A stretch of DNA of 64,000 nucleotides from NCBI GenBank assembly GCA_032622095.1, contig CP136069.1, forward strand, positions 41,518,194-41,582,193, written 5' to 3'. The notes beneath the pieces were generated by a model that saw only the letters and a list, made by a program, of their open reading frames with translations, searched no databases and was not told the origin of the DNA. Below are positions 1-14,100 of this stretch, one piece after another. A program made the position numbers and the translations under genes. The DNA comes from Siphonodentalium dalli (Eukaryota; Mollusca; Scaphopoda; Gadilida; Siphonodentaliidae). How positions within the stretch are numbered: position 1 is the first letter of the stretch; each line of letters begins with the position of its first letter.

Positions 1-27
1 ACAGCAGTTAACCAGCACCCAGCCAAT

Positions 28-190
28 CAGGGAGCAAATTAACTGATATCGCATCGCAATTTGTTACCCAAATTTGGATAAAAGCTATGCAATTTGGTAT
101 AAATTTTATATGATTTTAGAACAATGCTATCTAATCATGTCAATGTGAGGTTATTTGCTAATCAAAATTTCAAAAGTAATTTGCTTCCTG
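28..190. mobile_element. hAT-type MITE (163 bp) with near-perfect 8-bp target duplication
   Basis: Ends are CAGGGAGCAAATTA at the left and TAATTTGCTTCCTG at the right, inverted relative to each other. Flanks are cagccaat (20-27) and cagccact (191-198), an 8-bp duplication with one mismatch, as hAT transposases leave. A related copy lies at 7078-7583 and a right-end fragment near 6510-6548. Confidence 0.75.
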
Positions 191-2039
191 CAGCCACTAG
201 CCCATATTACGGAATACTTCCACTGATGTTATAACATTAGGTTCGATTAATTGATTATTGTCAATTAATGATGACCGATTATCGATTATCAAAATTAGTA
301 ATCGTGGCACCTCTAACTATAATGTCTACGCCTTTCTATCCATCTCACTCAACTCGTAGCTTAGTTCTACTTTTGGGCTGGTGCTCTCGAAGTGAACAAT
401 AGGTGCTGGGGGTAATCACAGTTCAATTCATTACATTAGTTCTCTCTATATATATTTTCATCTATAAAACATCTCATCACATGCATCAACTCCAATATTA
501 TATAATCAGCAATCTGCCTACTATAGATAGCTCATGCAACTGGTAGACTCATAGACAACTCGTACATGTAGACTCTACAAACATAAATATACAAGTCCTA
601 ATTTCTAGATTAAGTGAACAGGTATACATTCGTAGCTAGCTTTCGAATTCCATCCTTTTATGACATGATATATGATGTACATGTAATTGGGTTCGGGACT
701 AAAATGCTCCCAAAACTGGGTTCATTTATTAAGTTAACTGCATTGAACTCAAGCAATTTTGTGACATTTTTTGAAAACCTTAGACTGTGATAAAAATGAT
801 AAACTAATATTTAATTTATTTATTTCTGTTTGTACAATGGAGGTTGTTTTTCATTCATTTACTCAAAAATGTGATTATTCTAACTAGTCTCGTTCGTAAG
901 GCCCACATGAATATAAAAAGCTGGCTGCAATGTGATTGCCCTGGAAAAGTTCACCACACTCGTGACCAATTTGAAAAGCTGGCTACGAATGTGATCGATG
1001 TCTTGTGACAATTACCCTATCAACAGCTATACTAATTCACAAATCATCTGTGGGCTTCTAAAATGTCGTACCCCAGGAAAATTAAATTGTTCAGGAGACA
1101 CAAAAAACTATTTATCTCTACAACTAGAATTGGAATCTGCCAATAACTTTGAACAATAGCACTTTATAATACAATAATAGTTATATTAATACTTTAATAG
1201 ATACAAATTCATATTAAATTATCTTCTTCTTGATGAGAAAACATGATTTTATAGTGTTATGCTACATTTAGAAGTAAAAAGTATATATCTTGTCTATACA
1301 ACATTTTAGTTTTGACGATTTCGACAGCTTCGTTAATCTCTGTCACTCAGGATAAGGAGGATACGCGGCATCATATGCCCTCTGACCATTCTTCTTTAAA
1401 ACAATCCAATCAGAATTACCTACCAGGAGCGGTTTTGAAAATTACGACATTTCAGAATAAAAAAAAAAAATTTACGGGGAACCCATATACAAGATTTTAG
1501 AACACGAATTGCCTTGAAAAACATCGAAAAATGGCATCTATACTTGGAATATTGAGAAGTTATCTGATGAACTTATGTAATCAAACCTGTAGATTCCGAA
1601 AATGCATAAAAAAGTTTTGTGTCAAAATGGCAGGTACGACCTTTTAGAAGCCCACCGATGACATGTTGAGCCCAAACAGATAACAATTAACAATTAACCT
1701 TATACATGTACACTAATGGTACTGGTATATATAAAACAACCAAAAGCCCCCCAAAAAAAGAGAAAATATTATGTGGTCGAAATTTAGGGTCAAAATTTTG
1801 TACATGTACAAATCAACGTGTTCACAGCTTAATCAACTGGATAAGTTGAGAATACAATGTTGTGGAGCTTCCTTTTTCAAATGTTATATAAAATGTTGTA
1901 TAATGTGATCTGGGGATTCAAACATTATGCGGGCCTTTAAATTTAGATTCAGTTGTTTAATTTTGAATTCTGAGTTTCCATTCTAAATAATATTATGATA
2001 ACGGTGATGAAGCTGATTCAAAATATCTTTCCAATACAG
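191..2039. other. Upstream or 5' intron DNA, nothing recognised
   Basis: AT-rich sequence with no ORF resembling a protein and no recognised repeat. If exon 1 has the acceptor proposed, this is intron or 5' UTR; no promoter can be supported. Confidence 0.5.
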
Positions 2040-2156
2040 GTCAATGGATCAGTAAGTGGGCAGTCCAATGATATGATAAATAACCAAGAGCGACCATTAT
2101 CATTAGATGAAATGAGGAAGAGCGCCAACACATGGTCATTAGCTGGTGATGCTGGG
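2040..2156 (+). CDS. WASHC2: WASHC2 exon 1 in window (39 codons, phase 0/0)
   Basis: Encodes the start of the FAM21 head; [20 protein letters not shown] is the family's N-terminal signature. Acceptor ccaatacag ends at 2039 and donor gtaagt starts at 2157. An in-frame ATG at 2073 (MINNQERPL) could start translation, because known FAM21 proteins have only a short extension before ERPW. An ATG at 1995 is also in frame, but lies upstream of what looks like an acceptor. A separate upstream exon carrying the start is equally possible. Confidence 0.85.
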
Positions 2157-5100
2157 GTAAGTCTATCCTATGAAGTACGAGTTTCATCCAAAAGGATTTT
2201 TCACTTCTGTTCTTCGCTAAGGCCAAGTTATGACATGGAACAGACATTGGACGGACATATGTACGGAATGGACGCACAGACAGAGTTGATTATCTGTTTC
2301 TCAGACAATATTTTTCAAAATTTATTTGCCAAATTAATCGACAGGTCAGGACAGTTAGGTTTTTATTCCCACTTTTATGACAAAATTTTCCCAGCAGGCA
2401 GGATTTTTATATTCTTACTCCTAAATAGATGACTATTCTATAACTATATATTATAACATGCCAATTAGCCCTCAACCAATGAAAGTCATCCAATGAGGTT
2501 TGCTAACCGACCTTTATTTACTGTAAGGATCATTAAGTCGACTCCTGCTCTGTAAAAATGTCTGTCATGATTACAATAGGCCTAATGCATTGTAATCATG
2601 GCACACACACCTTGATTGACCAATTATGCACACTCGTTCATTCAAACAAATAATTGCTCCGTTGAGGTGAGCATTACTAATATGGGCTGTTATACCATGT
2701 TTTCTTACAACAAGCAAATGTAGGGACATAGCGACATGGATGGAAGGGGGTGGGTGACACATTGACACATGTCAAAGATCTATATATTAATAAAATCAGA
2801 ACATGAATTCCTATTATTTTTATACCCCCTTTTTAAAACAAGGGGCTATACTGTTTTCCACCTGTCAGTGCATCCTTCAATGCGTCCGTCTGTGTAGCTG
2901 TCCAGACCTCTGTCCACTTGATCACTTGTGCTCGGATCTTGATTAAATTTGATATGGATGTTCACTACTATGAGGACATTCAATAGAGGCTTCCATCATT
3001 TTGTTCGGATTTTCCATTATAGAGTTATTCACCTCATTTATCTGGAAATGTTGCCTTTTTGGTCCGTCTGATGTCTGTTCATGTCATAACTTCAACAGTT
3101 GTGCTCGATTCTCAATGAAATTTGGTATGGATGTTCACTACTATGAGGACATTCAATAGAGGTTTCTGTCGTTTTGTTTAGATTTTCCATTCTAGAGTTA
3201 TTACACTTTGTTTATCTGGAAATTCTGGTATTTTGGTCCGTCTGTTGTCTGTTCAGGTCATAACTTGAAAAACAGTCTTCAAATCTCTATGAAATTGGTA
3301 TTGGATGTTCACTACTATGAGGACTTTCAATAAAGGGTTCAATCATTTTGTTTGGGTTTTCCATTCTAGTGTTATTCATCTTTGTTTATCTGGAAATTTA
3401 CACCACATGCTTGCGATCTTTATTTTGTGTATAGAATTGGCGCTATAATAAAAATGTGTATAATGTAATTCCAATCTAACAGTCTGTTGTACAACTCAAG
3501 TACATACAGCCTGAACAAATGAAAAAGAAAACATTGATACATGTATCATCAAAAGTAAAGGGAAATATCAAATACAAATTAGTCATTGCGACATGTCAAA
3601 TGGCAGGATGATTTATAAATTTTATATTTAGTGAGCCAAAAGAGCACCCCTTGGGACCCTTGGGACATATTTTTATGAGGGGGCTCTGTTGAACCAAAAT
3701 TGATTCATAGTTTTCAAAATGAAGGCCCTTGGGGTTCGCTACTGCAATCAGTTCAGTGAATTGTTCTTTGTATAGAAATGTTTACTATATGTATATGCAG
3801 AGTCACCAGTAATACATTTCAGTGATATCAAACTTCAGCCACAATGATGCAATGACATAAAAACAATTCTCTTCAAACTAGATTATCATGAACATCTTCC
3901 TTGAACATTTTGGCAAATATTTTTATGTGTACCCATAACATAGTATGGTAAACATTGTGTTGATGACTGGATTGACAACTCATCGTTCGTCTGTCTGTCC
4001 ATTCATCTGTCCATAGACACTTTATGCATGGTGCGATAACTCAAACATTTGTTATCCAAACGGAACCAAATTTTGTATATGTGGTTCTCAACCCAAAATA
4101 CAGATTTGTTCAAATATGGGGTTGATCCAGGTTTTGTTTTTGTTTTTTACGGAGTTATGGCCCTTTTTCGACTTAGAAAATACGCATGCTTCAATAAAGA
4201 TTTTTTTTTATCTTATTGAATTATCGAAACAAAATTTGATACGTGAGTTTTTGAGCCCAAAATACAGATCGAGTTCGAATATGGATTTGATCTGATTTTT
4301 TTTTAATGGAGTTATGGCACCTTTAAAAAAAACATTTACAAAGATTAACATTGAGTGTTATGGATTTTAGTGTCCACGCTGAAAATGCAGACTCGAATAA
4401 TTATCATACAGGGTGGAAGTTTTCAATGAAATTAATAAACATGCATGTGTCTTTATTTGGAACACTAGAGTACAATTGACGGGAATGCTTATCAAGGAAC
4501 TTTTTTATTTCAGCTGCTTTGCTATCTTCAAGAATTTTCTCAGAGGATGATATCAAGAACGCATGAAATAGAGAAATCTGTTGATGGACTGATTCACGAG
4601 GCAAAGGTATGGTAGGAATAAGATAGGTTTGAAACTTGGACATGATGAGATAACACATGCACATTCACTTTAACCAACCTTCATAATTGGCTACGGCAAT
4701 CAGCATTGCCGAAGCAATTTGCTGAAGCAAACTGGGCCATGGCATACTGTTGCCGTAGCAGATTGCCGAAGCCAAACAATCTGAATTAAGAGGGCTGCTT
4801 TAACCCTTCTGTGACTGAGGCTTCCTGAAATTTTGGGAAAACCCTGTGCCAATGCATTCTCTTATATATGCGAGTCGCCCATAGGATGCCTCGCATATAA
4901 AAGAAAATACATTGGCCTGACAATATTTATCTTGATCTTGTAATCCAGTGCATTCTCTTATATATGCGAGGCTCCCTATGGGAGACTTGCATATATAAGA
5001 AAATGCACAGGATCTTTAATGCTGCACCAATGCAGCTCCCATCATGAAAGGGTTAATATCAGTACATAGAGCAGAAGTCAGAATTCAATTATATTCAGAA

Positions 5101-8100
5101 TAAATGAAAGATGAGATATTTATGATTTTAAAATGAAAGTGCAACCATTTTAGCTGAATTTCATTAATCAGCCTCCCAGTGTTAATTCATACGAGATTTT
5201 TATCATATGCTTGCCTATAAAATAGCGGACATTACTGAAATGTAGATCATTGTACTTAACTCTTAGAAACCACAGTGAAATACGATGTTGTTATTTCACT
5301 CTTGATAGCATTATTTCACTGTAGGGCTTGAAACTAACACAAGCTGCCAAGTCGATCGAGTGATCACTGTGGGCACACTGTCCACTAGCCAATCAATAGC
5401 AACAAATTTATGACGATGCGTAATCAATCTACAATTCTATGTTTGAGTCTTAACGTGTCAAATTAAACTTTACACCTAGGCTCTTTCCTGTTTGTAAACA
5501 CTGACACATATGCTCTTTAATTAAGTACAGTTAATTATTTAAATAATTAAGACTTGACTTAGCAATTTTGAGCCTAAATATGTTGCATATAATAAAAGGG
5601 AATACTTACAGTTTTTTGTTTGAATACCTGAAACATCTATTTTCGTGTCTGGAAAGAAATATTGAATTTTCACACATTGCTTGTAGCTGCTTGTGAAAAT
5701 TTGATATTTCTTTCCAGACACTCATGAGATATTTCGGTACTCAAGCAAAACCTGTAGGTATTCTATATATATCAAATCTGTTGTTACTGGAAATGTTGTT
5801 CAGGTACAGACTCCCTAGACAGACCACATATTTAATGCATATCTAAAAAAAACTGAAAGAATGAATTCTGTGAAAAACATTATTGTCTTTTCTTGTATAC
5901 TATATTGTATTTCTGTTTCAGCTAAGTTCGGTGAAAGCTGCAAATGTGAACAATGACTTCATTATGCTAGCTAATGCCCAGTTTGTTGAAAATGTGAGTA
6001 CTCTCACTATAGTTACACAATGATCACATGACATTTTTTTCCACATTTACAGAAATCCCAAAGTTAAAATTTGAAAGACATTTTGCCTCTTATATGGTTT
6101 ATAGTAAACCATCCATCTTTTCTCAACTACAGTAATGCCCTAAATAATTGACTCCTTAACCACAGCAGAATTATGGGTAATTTTTCAGGATTTAGTCGGA
6201 AATATGGCTTGTTGCCATTCAGTGAGAGCTTTCCGATGAATGGCAACAAGCCATATTTCTAGCCTTAATTAATTAATCAAGTTGCTCATTGCCCAAATGG
6301 CAACTTCAACTTGGTTCCTGTAATTAGGAAGGGTAAATTTATCTACTTTATCGTTCTCATTGATGAAATTGATATGTCACTCTGGGAAATATGTGTTGAG
6401 AAACTAAATACTTTTATAACCGAATAATCATTTGTAATGCTCTATTTTTATCAAGCTTTCGGCCCTATCTGGACCTTCCTCAGGACAATATCAAATGTTA
6501 AAACACTTATTTGCTAATCCAAATTTTAACAGTGATTTGCTCCCTGCAAAATTAGGGATCAGGTTTGGGTCCATTTTCGTTTATCTATGAATTAACTCAC
6601 TTTGTGTGGTTTTGCTTGGTTCATAGTTCACTATGAATTAGTTTACTATACACACTGAGGTTGTTTGCCAACAAAATAACTTGGTGTCCAGTGATCAGAT
6701 CGCTCTGACACAAGTCATAACGTGACTCATCAGTCACCTAATTTCATGGTAAATTTTGAGGTCCCTTTCCTGATCCTTATCAATGGTCAAAAACAGGCTA
6801 TTTTTCTTCCTCGTGTGGCCTCGGCTTCAGTAACCCCATTGTCCAGCAGGCTCAGGCTAATCCAATTATCCTCGTTCCATGCTGACCTTGAGGTGGCCCA
6901 GCCGCATACTTCACCAATGTCACTGTAGGCAAAAGGCGCCATACTGTTCCGAGGGTAGGTTCCAGTGTTCACGGATCCAACCATGCTTGACCGCTCCTGC
7001 TGGATCCTACCTCAGATTTTCGTCCTCCCACATCCCTTTCACTAGCATGTGCGATGTACCAAGATCTGTCGCCCCCCCAGGGAGCAAATTAACTGGTATC
7101 GCATCACAATTTGCCATCCAAATTTGGATAATAGCCATGAAATTTGCTATGAATTTGATGTGATTTGAGATTGAGAACAATGCTCCAGTCCTTCCCACGA
7201 GGAAAACGCAGCGAGAGCATTTATTTGCTCCCGTAATTCAGACGACGGGTGTAATATTGCACCCATACTTTTTCTCAAACAATACGGCATTGTGGAATAG
7301 GCCTATGTCTAGTTACACTTTAATATGCCATAGTTGAACTGAGCTGGTAAAGGATCTAAATAAACCTTCAAATAGTTCACTGTTGACCCAACAATTATAG
7401 TCTCTATTAGTATTTAATGAGATGAGGGTCGGGTGCGAATTTTAGCACCCGTGATTTGAAAATTACGAGTGTGTACGGGTGCGCGAGCAATCACTCCCGT
7501 ATCCTGGGAAGGACTGTTGCTCTCTAATCATGTCAATGAGAGGCTATTTGATAATCAAAATTTCCAAAGTAATTTGCTCCCTGAGTCCACCCTGGAGTCC
7601 ACCCTCGGGTGGAATTGCTGATAAGACCACTTCCCGGGACTCTGCATGGCCTTAAGATGCTTGATATTAGGCGGAAGGCAAATTATCGCAAGTGTAGCGG
7701 CTGGGGCTGTAGCGTTTCATCGTAAATTTCATTGGAGTGATACTTGTATAGCGATACACGAATCAAGTAATATCTGCATATCTATGGGCTAGTGTAAACC
7801 AACGTTTCGGTTTATTCTATGTAAACTATTTGACTGATCTGCCCCATAACCATGTAGTTCAATGCAGATAGTGTTCATTTAGAAACACTAGTGGAGTGTA
7901 TCGTTATCTGTAGTGTTTCATTGGTCGGTTATCTGGATTTGTATCGTGTCATGACCGAGTGTGTCGCCGCTGCCCTAATGGCTGCACAGCATGATTCTGC
8001 TTCTCGTCCGATTTTAAGCTGGCTCCTCTGGTGTTGAAACGTCGGGATATCTTGGTTCGTTCAGGCACAAGCATGGATCAGAGTGGTCTATGCTTTCTGC

Positions 8101-11100
8101 ATATGACCAGCTTGCTCCATGGAGGAGGCGGCACCTGCATCTACATGCATATGACCTTTGGGCGATTTCTACCTAATGAGTTTTCAAAATTACTGGTTTA
8201 CCTGACTTCAGGAATAAAAAGGGGGGGGGGGGCTAAGATTCAGCCATTGGGCTCATTCATCTACTTTCTCCACTTTACCGTGTATCATAAATCAAATCTG
8301 TGAATCGGTACCTTTTGGATTCATTTGTTGCTACTCAGCAGGTTCAAAAGAATTGCGCTTAACCAAAATACAATAGTATCTCATTCCTCGCAGCCTCCTC
8401 CTATGAGTTGATTCTAACATGTAGTTCAGTGTGTAACGTATCTTTGACGGGAATATAACATTTTCAATAGAAAATACATATTCCCTAATAAGATACTTAC
8501 ACACTGAACTCACATGGCCCTCCCAAATTGGGATTTCCCCTCCCCGCTGCTCGGTCACACCCCTCGAATCTTGCAAGAGGATGAAAAGAGAACTTACCTG
8601 TGGATGTCCACTGCCTTATATACAGCTAGTGGACACGTGAACTGTGACTTGCTACGTCATAATAATGATTCAAAAAGGTACTTAAGCTATTTCGTACCAA
8701 AATAATAAATTTTAAACGGATCTCATAGATCCTCTCTTTGTGAATAAAAATGAATATAACATGTAGTTCAGTGTGTAAGTATCTTATTAGGGAATATGTA
8801 TTTTCTATTGAAAATGTTATTTCTGTGCCACTGTAATTGGATACCTTACTCATATTTATATTCGCACAGTACTATTTTTCGCGTGAATTTAAAATTGAGA
8901 GAAAAATAGTATGACTCATGCATGCGTTTTTACCAGACTATGCACAAAGACAACAAGATGATGTGTTAATGAGTACATACATTAAGGAATGTTGGGCTGA
9001 ATAACATTTTAGGGCCATAAATATGAACATTTGGGGAACTAATCTTAACACCTTTATTTATACATGTAAAGTGACAAATCATGATGAAATCTGCGATGTT
9101 GCAATGCTTGTAAGAAACACACACATTTCAGGCTGAATGTGCGCCAAAGCACATCTTCGTGTCAAGCAACAACCCTGGGGTGACACCATTGACATAATGG
9201 TCTGCGTTAACTTAATTATGTCAACCCAACTATATAGAATACACGCAGCATCATCAGCCTATATATGGTATACATGGGTTTGGTTTTAATTCCTTCCAGT
9301 TCATTTCAACAATGTCCATAACTATTTAAATATCAGAATGATTATTTGGAGCATATAAGAACCCATATTCGAAACAAGCTGATGATGCAGTCGTGTTCTA
9401 TATATATACTCAATATAAATATCAGTCGTGATGATCTTTAATATACACATGTATCCCCCAGAATGACTAAGAACTGAAAATGTTATTAGTTACAAGGCTT
9501 TTATGAAAATGTTTGTGTCAGTTTTCAATTTGCGCAGCAATGTGCGCGAATTCAAAACTGAGCGAAAAATTGTACTGCGCGAATTTAAATACGAGTAATG
9601 TATTTGATTAATTGTAGATTGGGCCTATTTCCACAACTTATATTTTATATATTTTATGAATTTGCAGAAAATTTTAGAAAATAAAAGGATATCATATTTC
9701 AGGGTGATAGGAATGAATCGACATATCAACAGACTGGAAGTTTAATTTTGTAATGTCTAAATCACATTATTTGCTTAAATGCTGTTCTGAATACCAGCGA
9801 TGGAAAGTTGTGAATATTTAATTTGAGGCAAGTGTTATTTATTACTTTTCATAGATTCTTCACATTTTCTTATGTTCATTTTTAACAGAGAGTCTATGAT
9901 GAAGATGTTAGCCAGGAAAATACATCCGCTGAGGACAAGAAAAAGAACGATGACCCAGTAAGATCTGTTTACTTAACACTTTCATGACGGGAGCTGCGCT
10001 AGTGCAACATTAAAGAACCTGTGCCAGTGCATTCTCTTATATATGCGAGTCTCCCATAGGGAGCCTCGCATATATAAGGGAATGCACTGGCTTACAAGGT
10101 CAAGGTAAATATTGTTAGGCCAATGTATTCTCTTATATATACGAGGCTCCCTATGGGAGACTCACATATATAAGAGAATGAATTGGCACAGGGTTTTCAA
10201 AAAATTTCAGGAAGCTCCAGTCATGGAAGGGTTACAAGTTATTGTTTTGTGCTCATTTATGTGGAGCTCCGTGGTCCAGTGGTTAGCGCGTTGGACTTGT
10301 CTTCGCTGTCAACACAGCGAGGCGAGTTCGCGGCTGGCTGGTGGTCTGTTATGAGTTTCCACACAGCAGTGGCTTGGCCGACTTGAGCGATGTGCAATTG
10401 TTGGATTGTACACTGTTTGAATCTCGCACCAAGTTGTGACCCTTGAGCAAGGTATCTCGTACTGTGTCTGCTTTGCACCACCCATGCATTACAAGGGTAC
10501 CTGATAATGAGCAGTGAAAGATCTTGTCAGTATGCTAGCCATATGGTATCCTCGCATACTCCCGGCTGTACCTCCCCCTGTCCCTGGGGAGCAGTAGATG
10601 GTTACTGAATGTTCAGGCTCATCAGGGTAATAATTGTAAAACTTTGAGCGCTTTGGGCCTCATGGGAAAGGCGCTTTACAAATGCTATACATTATTATTA
10701 TTATTATATACTAATTTCCTTTCTCTGCTTCTGGCAATGCAAAATTTTGATAAAATGAATGCGAATTACAAAAAATGAGCATCAGTGTTTAGTTAAATTG
10801 TGTGATAACAGTGATAATAATTCCTAATTGTCACCAGTAGATGCGAGCAGTACAGAAAATAGATAATAAAATATTCCATTACATTTCCCTTGAGGTCAAA
10901 CTACCTTGTTAATGTTCATGTCCAGTGCATGTCCCATGCAACAGTTGTGAAATCCTTGTAAGTATTTGGCATTATTATATTCTGTTCAAGTTTGTTCCAG
11001 TCGACTGTCATTTTCATAAAAAAGGTTTGTATACTGGAATGGGGGGGGGTATACTGGAATCAGCTCGTCCGTCCGTCGTCTGTCAAATTTGTCCGGAGTT

Positions 11101-14100
11101 TACAGTCGTTTTATGATCATTTTCCGTGAAACTTGGCACAGACATCAACCACCAAGGAACCTGTGTACCTGCGATTATGACGTCTGTCAGACTTTTTTTG
11201 GTGGAGTTATCCCCCTCTTTTTCGACTTAGAAAATTTTCGCAACATGTATAATTTTGTCCGAGCTTTTATTCCTACATTTTTAGGTCAATTTAAAAAAAA
11301 CTTGGCACAGACATTTAGTACCATGGGAACCTGTGCCCCTGCGATTATGACGTCTGTCCGACATTTTTTGGTGGAGTTATCCCCTTTTTCGACTTAGAAC
11401 ATTTTCGCAACATGCATAATTTTGTCCGAGCTTTTATTTCTACATTTTTCAGTCAATAGGTTTAAGATTAGGGTTAGGGCTGTGCACCTGCAATGGGAAC
11501 TGTTATTTTATTATTTTAACTAAATGTTTACTGACATGTGAAACATCTTAGTATTTTAAAAACACGGGGGGTATCCTTAGTCCCATTGGGACAGTCACAC
11601 CTCTAGTTATTTTTTTGGCCTAAGATTCCCTTTCGTGAATTTGTAGCGAATGTTCAGACAATGGGTGCGACAAACTGCTTAAGACCTAAAGCCGTTTTTT
11701 ATAACTTTTTATTTGAAAATAATCCCCATGTGAACTATTCACCAGAGAGTATCGAGTCGTCAAAGGACTACCCCTTATTAGTAAGTCATTTTTTAGAAGT
11801 GTTGGTACCAGACCCGACTCCATCATTAAACACCATCTTTAATTACAAAATTTATAACCCAGGAGAAGACGAGAGAGCAGAGAGAAGCGGAACTGATTCC
11901 AAAAATAACAGAAGCTTTGAAGTATGGACTGGATGTCATAGAGCAGGCGTTTGAGAAACTCACCACTAATGTTGATGATTCTGATTCCGAAGATGAGGAC
12001 CCAAGTTACAAGGTCGATCCTATTCTTGAAGCAAAGGTATGTCATACCTAACCCTTTCTTTACTAAATGGATTCTCCCACTCAGTTAAAAAAGTATACAT
12101 TGGAATTTTATTTTATTTCCATAAATATTAAGAAATTTCTCTGAATATATATGAACAAAAGACAACCCTGGTAACCGGTATAGATGTCATTGTAATTAAA
12201 TATCAATCTTATCCCAAACACGGAATGACTATTTATACAATTGTCGATGGGATTATTTATCAAAGTTAATTTTCATGGTACATGATTATACATTCCCATT
12301 TAAGTTCATAATTTTCTGACTGAAATATATGGGTGGATGAACAGATGATTGATTTATTGTACAGTACATATAAACAGACGATAGCTCAAAAATACCTTAA
12401 TTCAACCCTGTCTGAGCACATGCCATGGTTTTTTCCACCACAGATTACAATGTTAAATTAGATTGTTTATGTTGTTGTTGTAACTGAAGGTCTGGAACCA
12501 TGAATGCCTCTTTAAAGGATGTAGTGTTATAAATAACCAAAAATTATGTAAAAGAATTGCATTCTTTGGAAATAATCTTGCAGCTGGTGTTAGAGCCTTA
12601 GAGCAATAAATTTGGCTGAAATTGTAGTCAAACATTTACTATTCATATCTGTGTCGTATCTTTGCAGGATCCGTATGCAGATCGTCCCCTACCATTCTTG
12701 ATCGGAAGTTCACAGTTCATGCAGGATGATAACATCGGCCTCATCGAAGAACCTTCAGGTTTGATATTTACAATGAGATTTCTTGGCATTTCTATAATAA
12801 TGTCCATCTTCTACCGCCAAAAATTCTCTTTACTTTTAATGGATAAATGTAAATAAAAATTAAATTTTCACTGAAAACTTCAAATGTAACATGATGAATC
12901 AGATCATAGCTCAATAATTTGGGTATTTAACCCTTTACCCAACAAACCGGCCAAAACCGGCCAAATAAAGCTTCAACAGCCTAAAATATCTTCGGTCTGT
13001 CTCAATAGAACCATACAAATATGGATATCATTGGAACCGGCTCCTTGACCACATTGTGATAGTTACAGTTATGCCCTGTGCCAATGCATTCTCTTATATA
13101 TGCGAGTCGACCATAGGTCGCCTCGCATATATAAGAGAATGCATTGGCCTAAAAAAAACTTTTTATCATTTTTTCTTACATTCTTTAACAATTTTATAAT
13201 TTTTAATGTGTTAAGCCAATGCATTCTCTTATATATGCAAGGCGACCTATGGTCGACTCGCATATATAAGAGAATGCATTGGCACAGGGCCCTTCTGTTG
13301 GGTAAAGGGTTAAAGATGTGGTCTGTCCTCACTGAAATTTGTAGATAGATTTCAAGTTACAGATACCCACCAACAGAAGCTTCTGTCACTAGAAATATGT
13401 CTGAAATCCGACAAATTACTATGTTATTTTTAACCCTTTCATGATTGGAGCTTCCTGATTTTTTGTGCAAACCCTGTGCCAATGCATTCTCTTATATAAT
13501 GCGAGTCGCCATAGATTTACCTTGATCTTGTAAGCCAGTGCATTAACTTATATATGCAAGGCTCCCTATGGAAGACTTGCATATATAAGAGGATGCACTG
13601 GCACATGATCTTTAATGCTGCACCAGCGCAGCTCCCGTCATGAAAGGATTAAGACTTGGAAGATTTTGAGTCACTTAAACCCTTTCTTTACTAAACGGAA
13701 TCTCCCATGGTGCATTATTCATCTGCAGGGATGTTCAGGTAAAAATATAGACGATCTCTGAGTCGCAGTTCTATGCGAAATTTAGTAACCTCGTCAACTT
13801 AATTTGATTCAAGCCTCGCTAAAGCTTGAATTTAGTGCACTTGAAAATTTGAGATTCTTTTTATCATTTTAACAAGGAAAAACGATCTTGAAAAGACTGG
13901 GGTTAACCCTTTACCCAACAAACCGGCCAAAACCGGCCAAATAAAGCTTCAACAGCCTAAAATATCTTCGGTCTGTCTCAATAGAACCATACAAATATGG
14001 ATATCATTGGAACCGGCTCCTTAACCACATTGTGATAGTTACAGTTATGCCCTGTGCCAATGCATTCTCTTATATATGCGAGTCGACCATAGGTCGCCTC

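Noticed and set aside
1995-2039. ATG at 1995 as the WASHC2 start codon
   Set aside because: The sequence before 2040 looks like a splice acceptor (ctttccaatacag), and the encoded peptide does not resemble the family's N-terminus; not excluded.
13069-13348. Repeated short ORFs with the word IYKRMHW on both strands, also at 10112, 19591, 55769 and 62010
   Set aside because: They are translations of the palindromic arms of type P and Q MITEs, which read the same on both strands.
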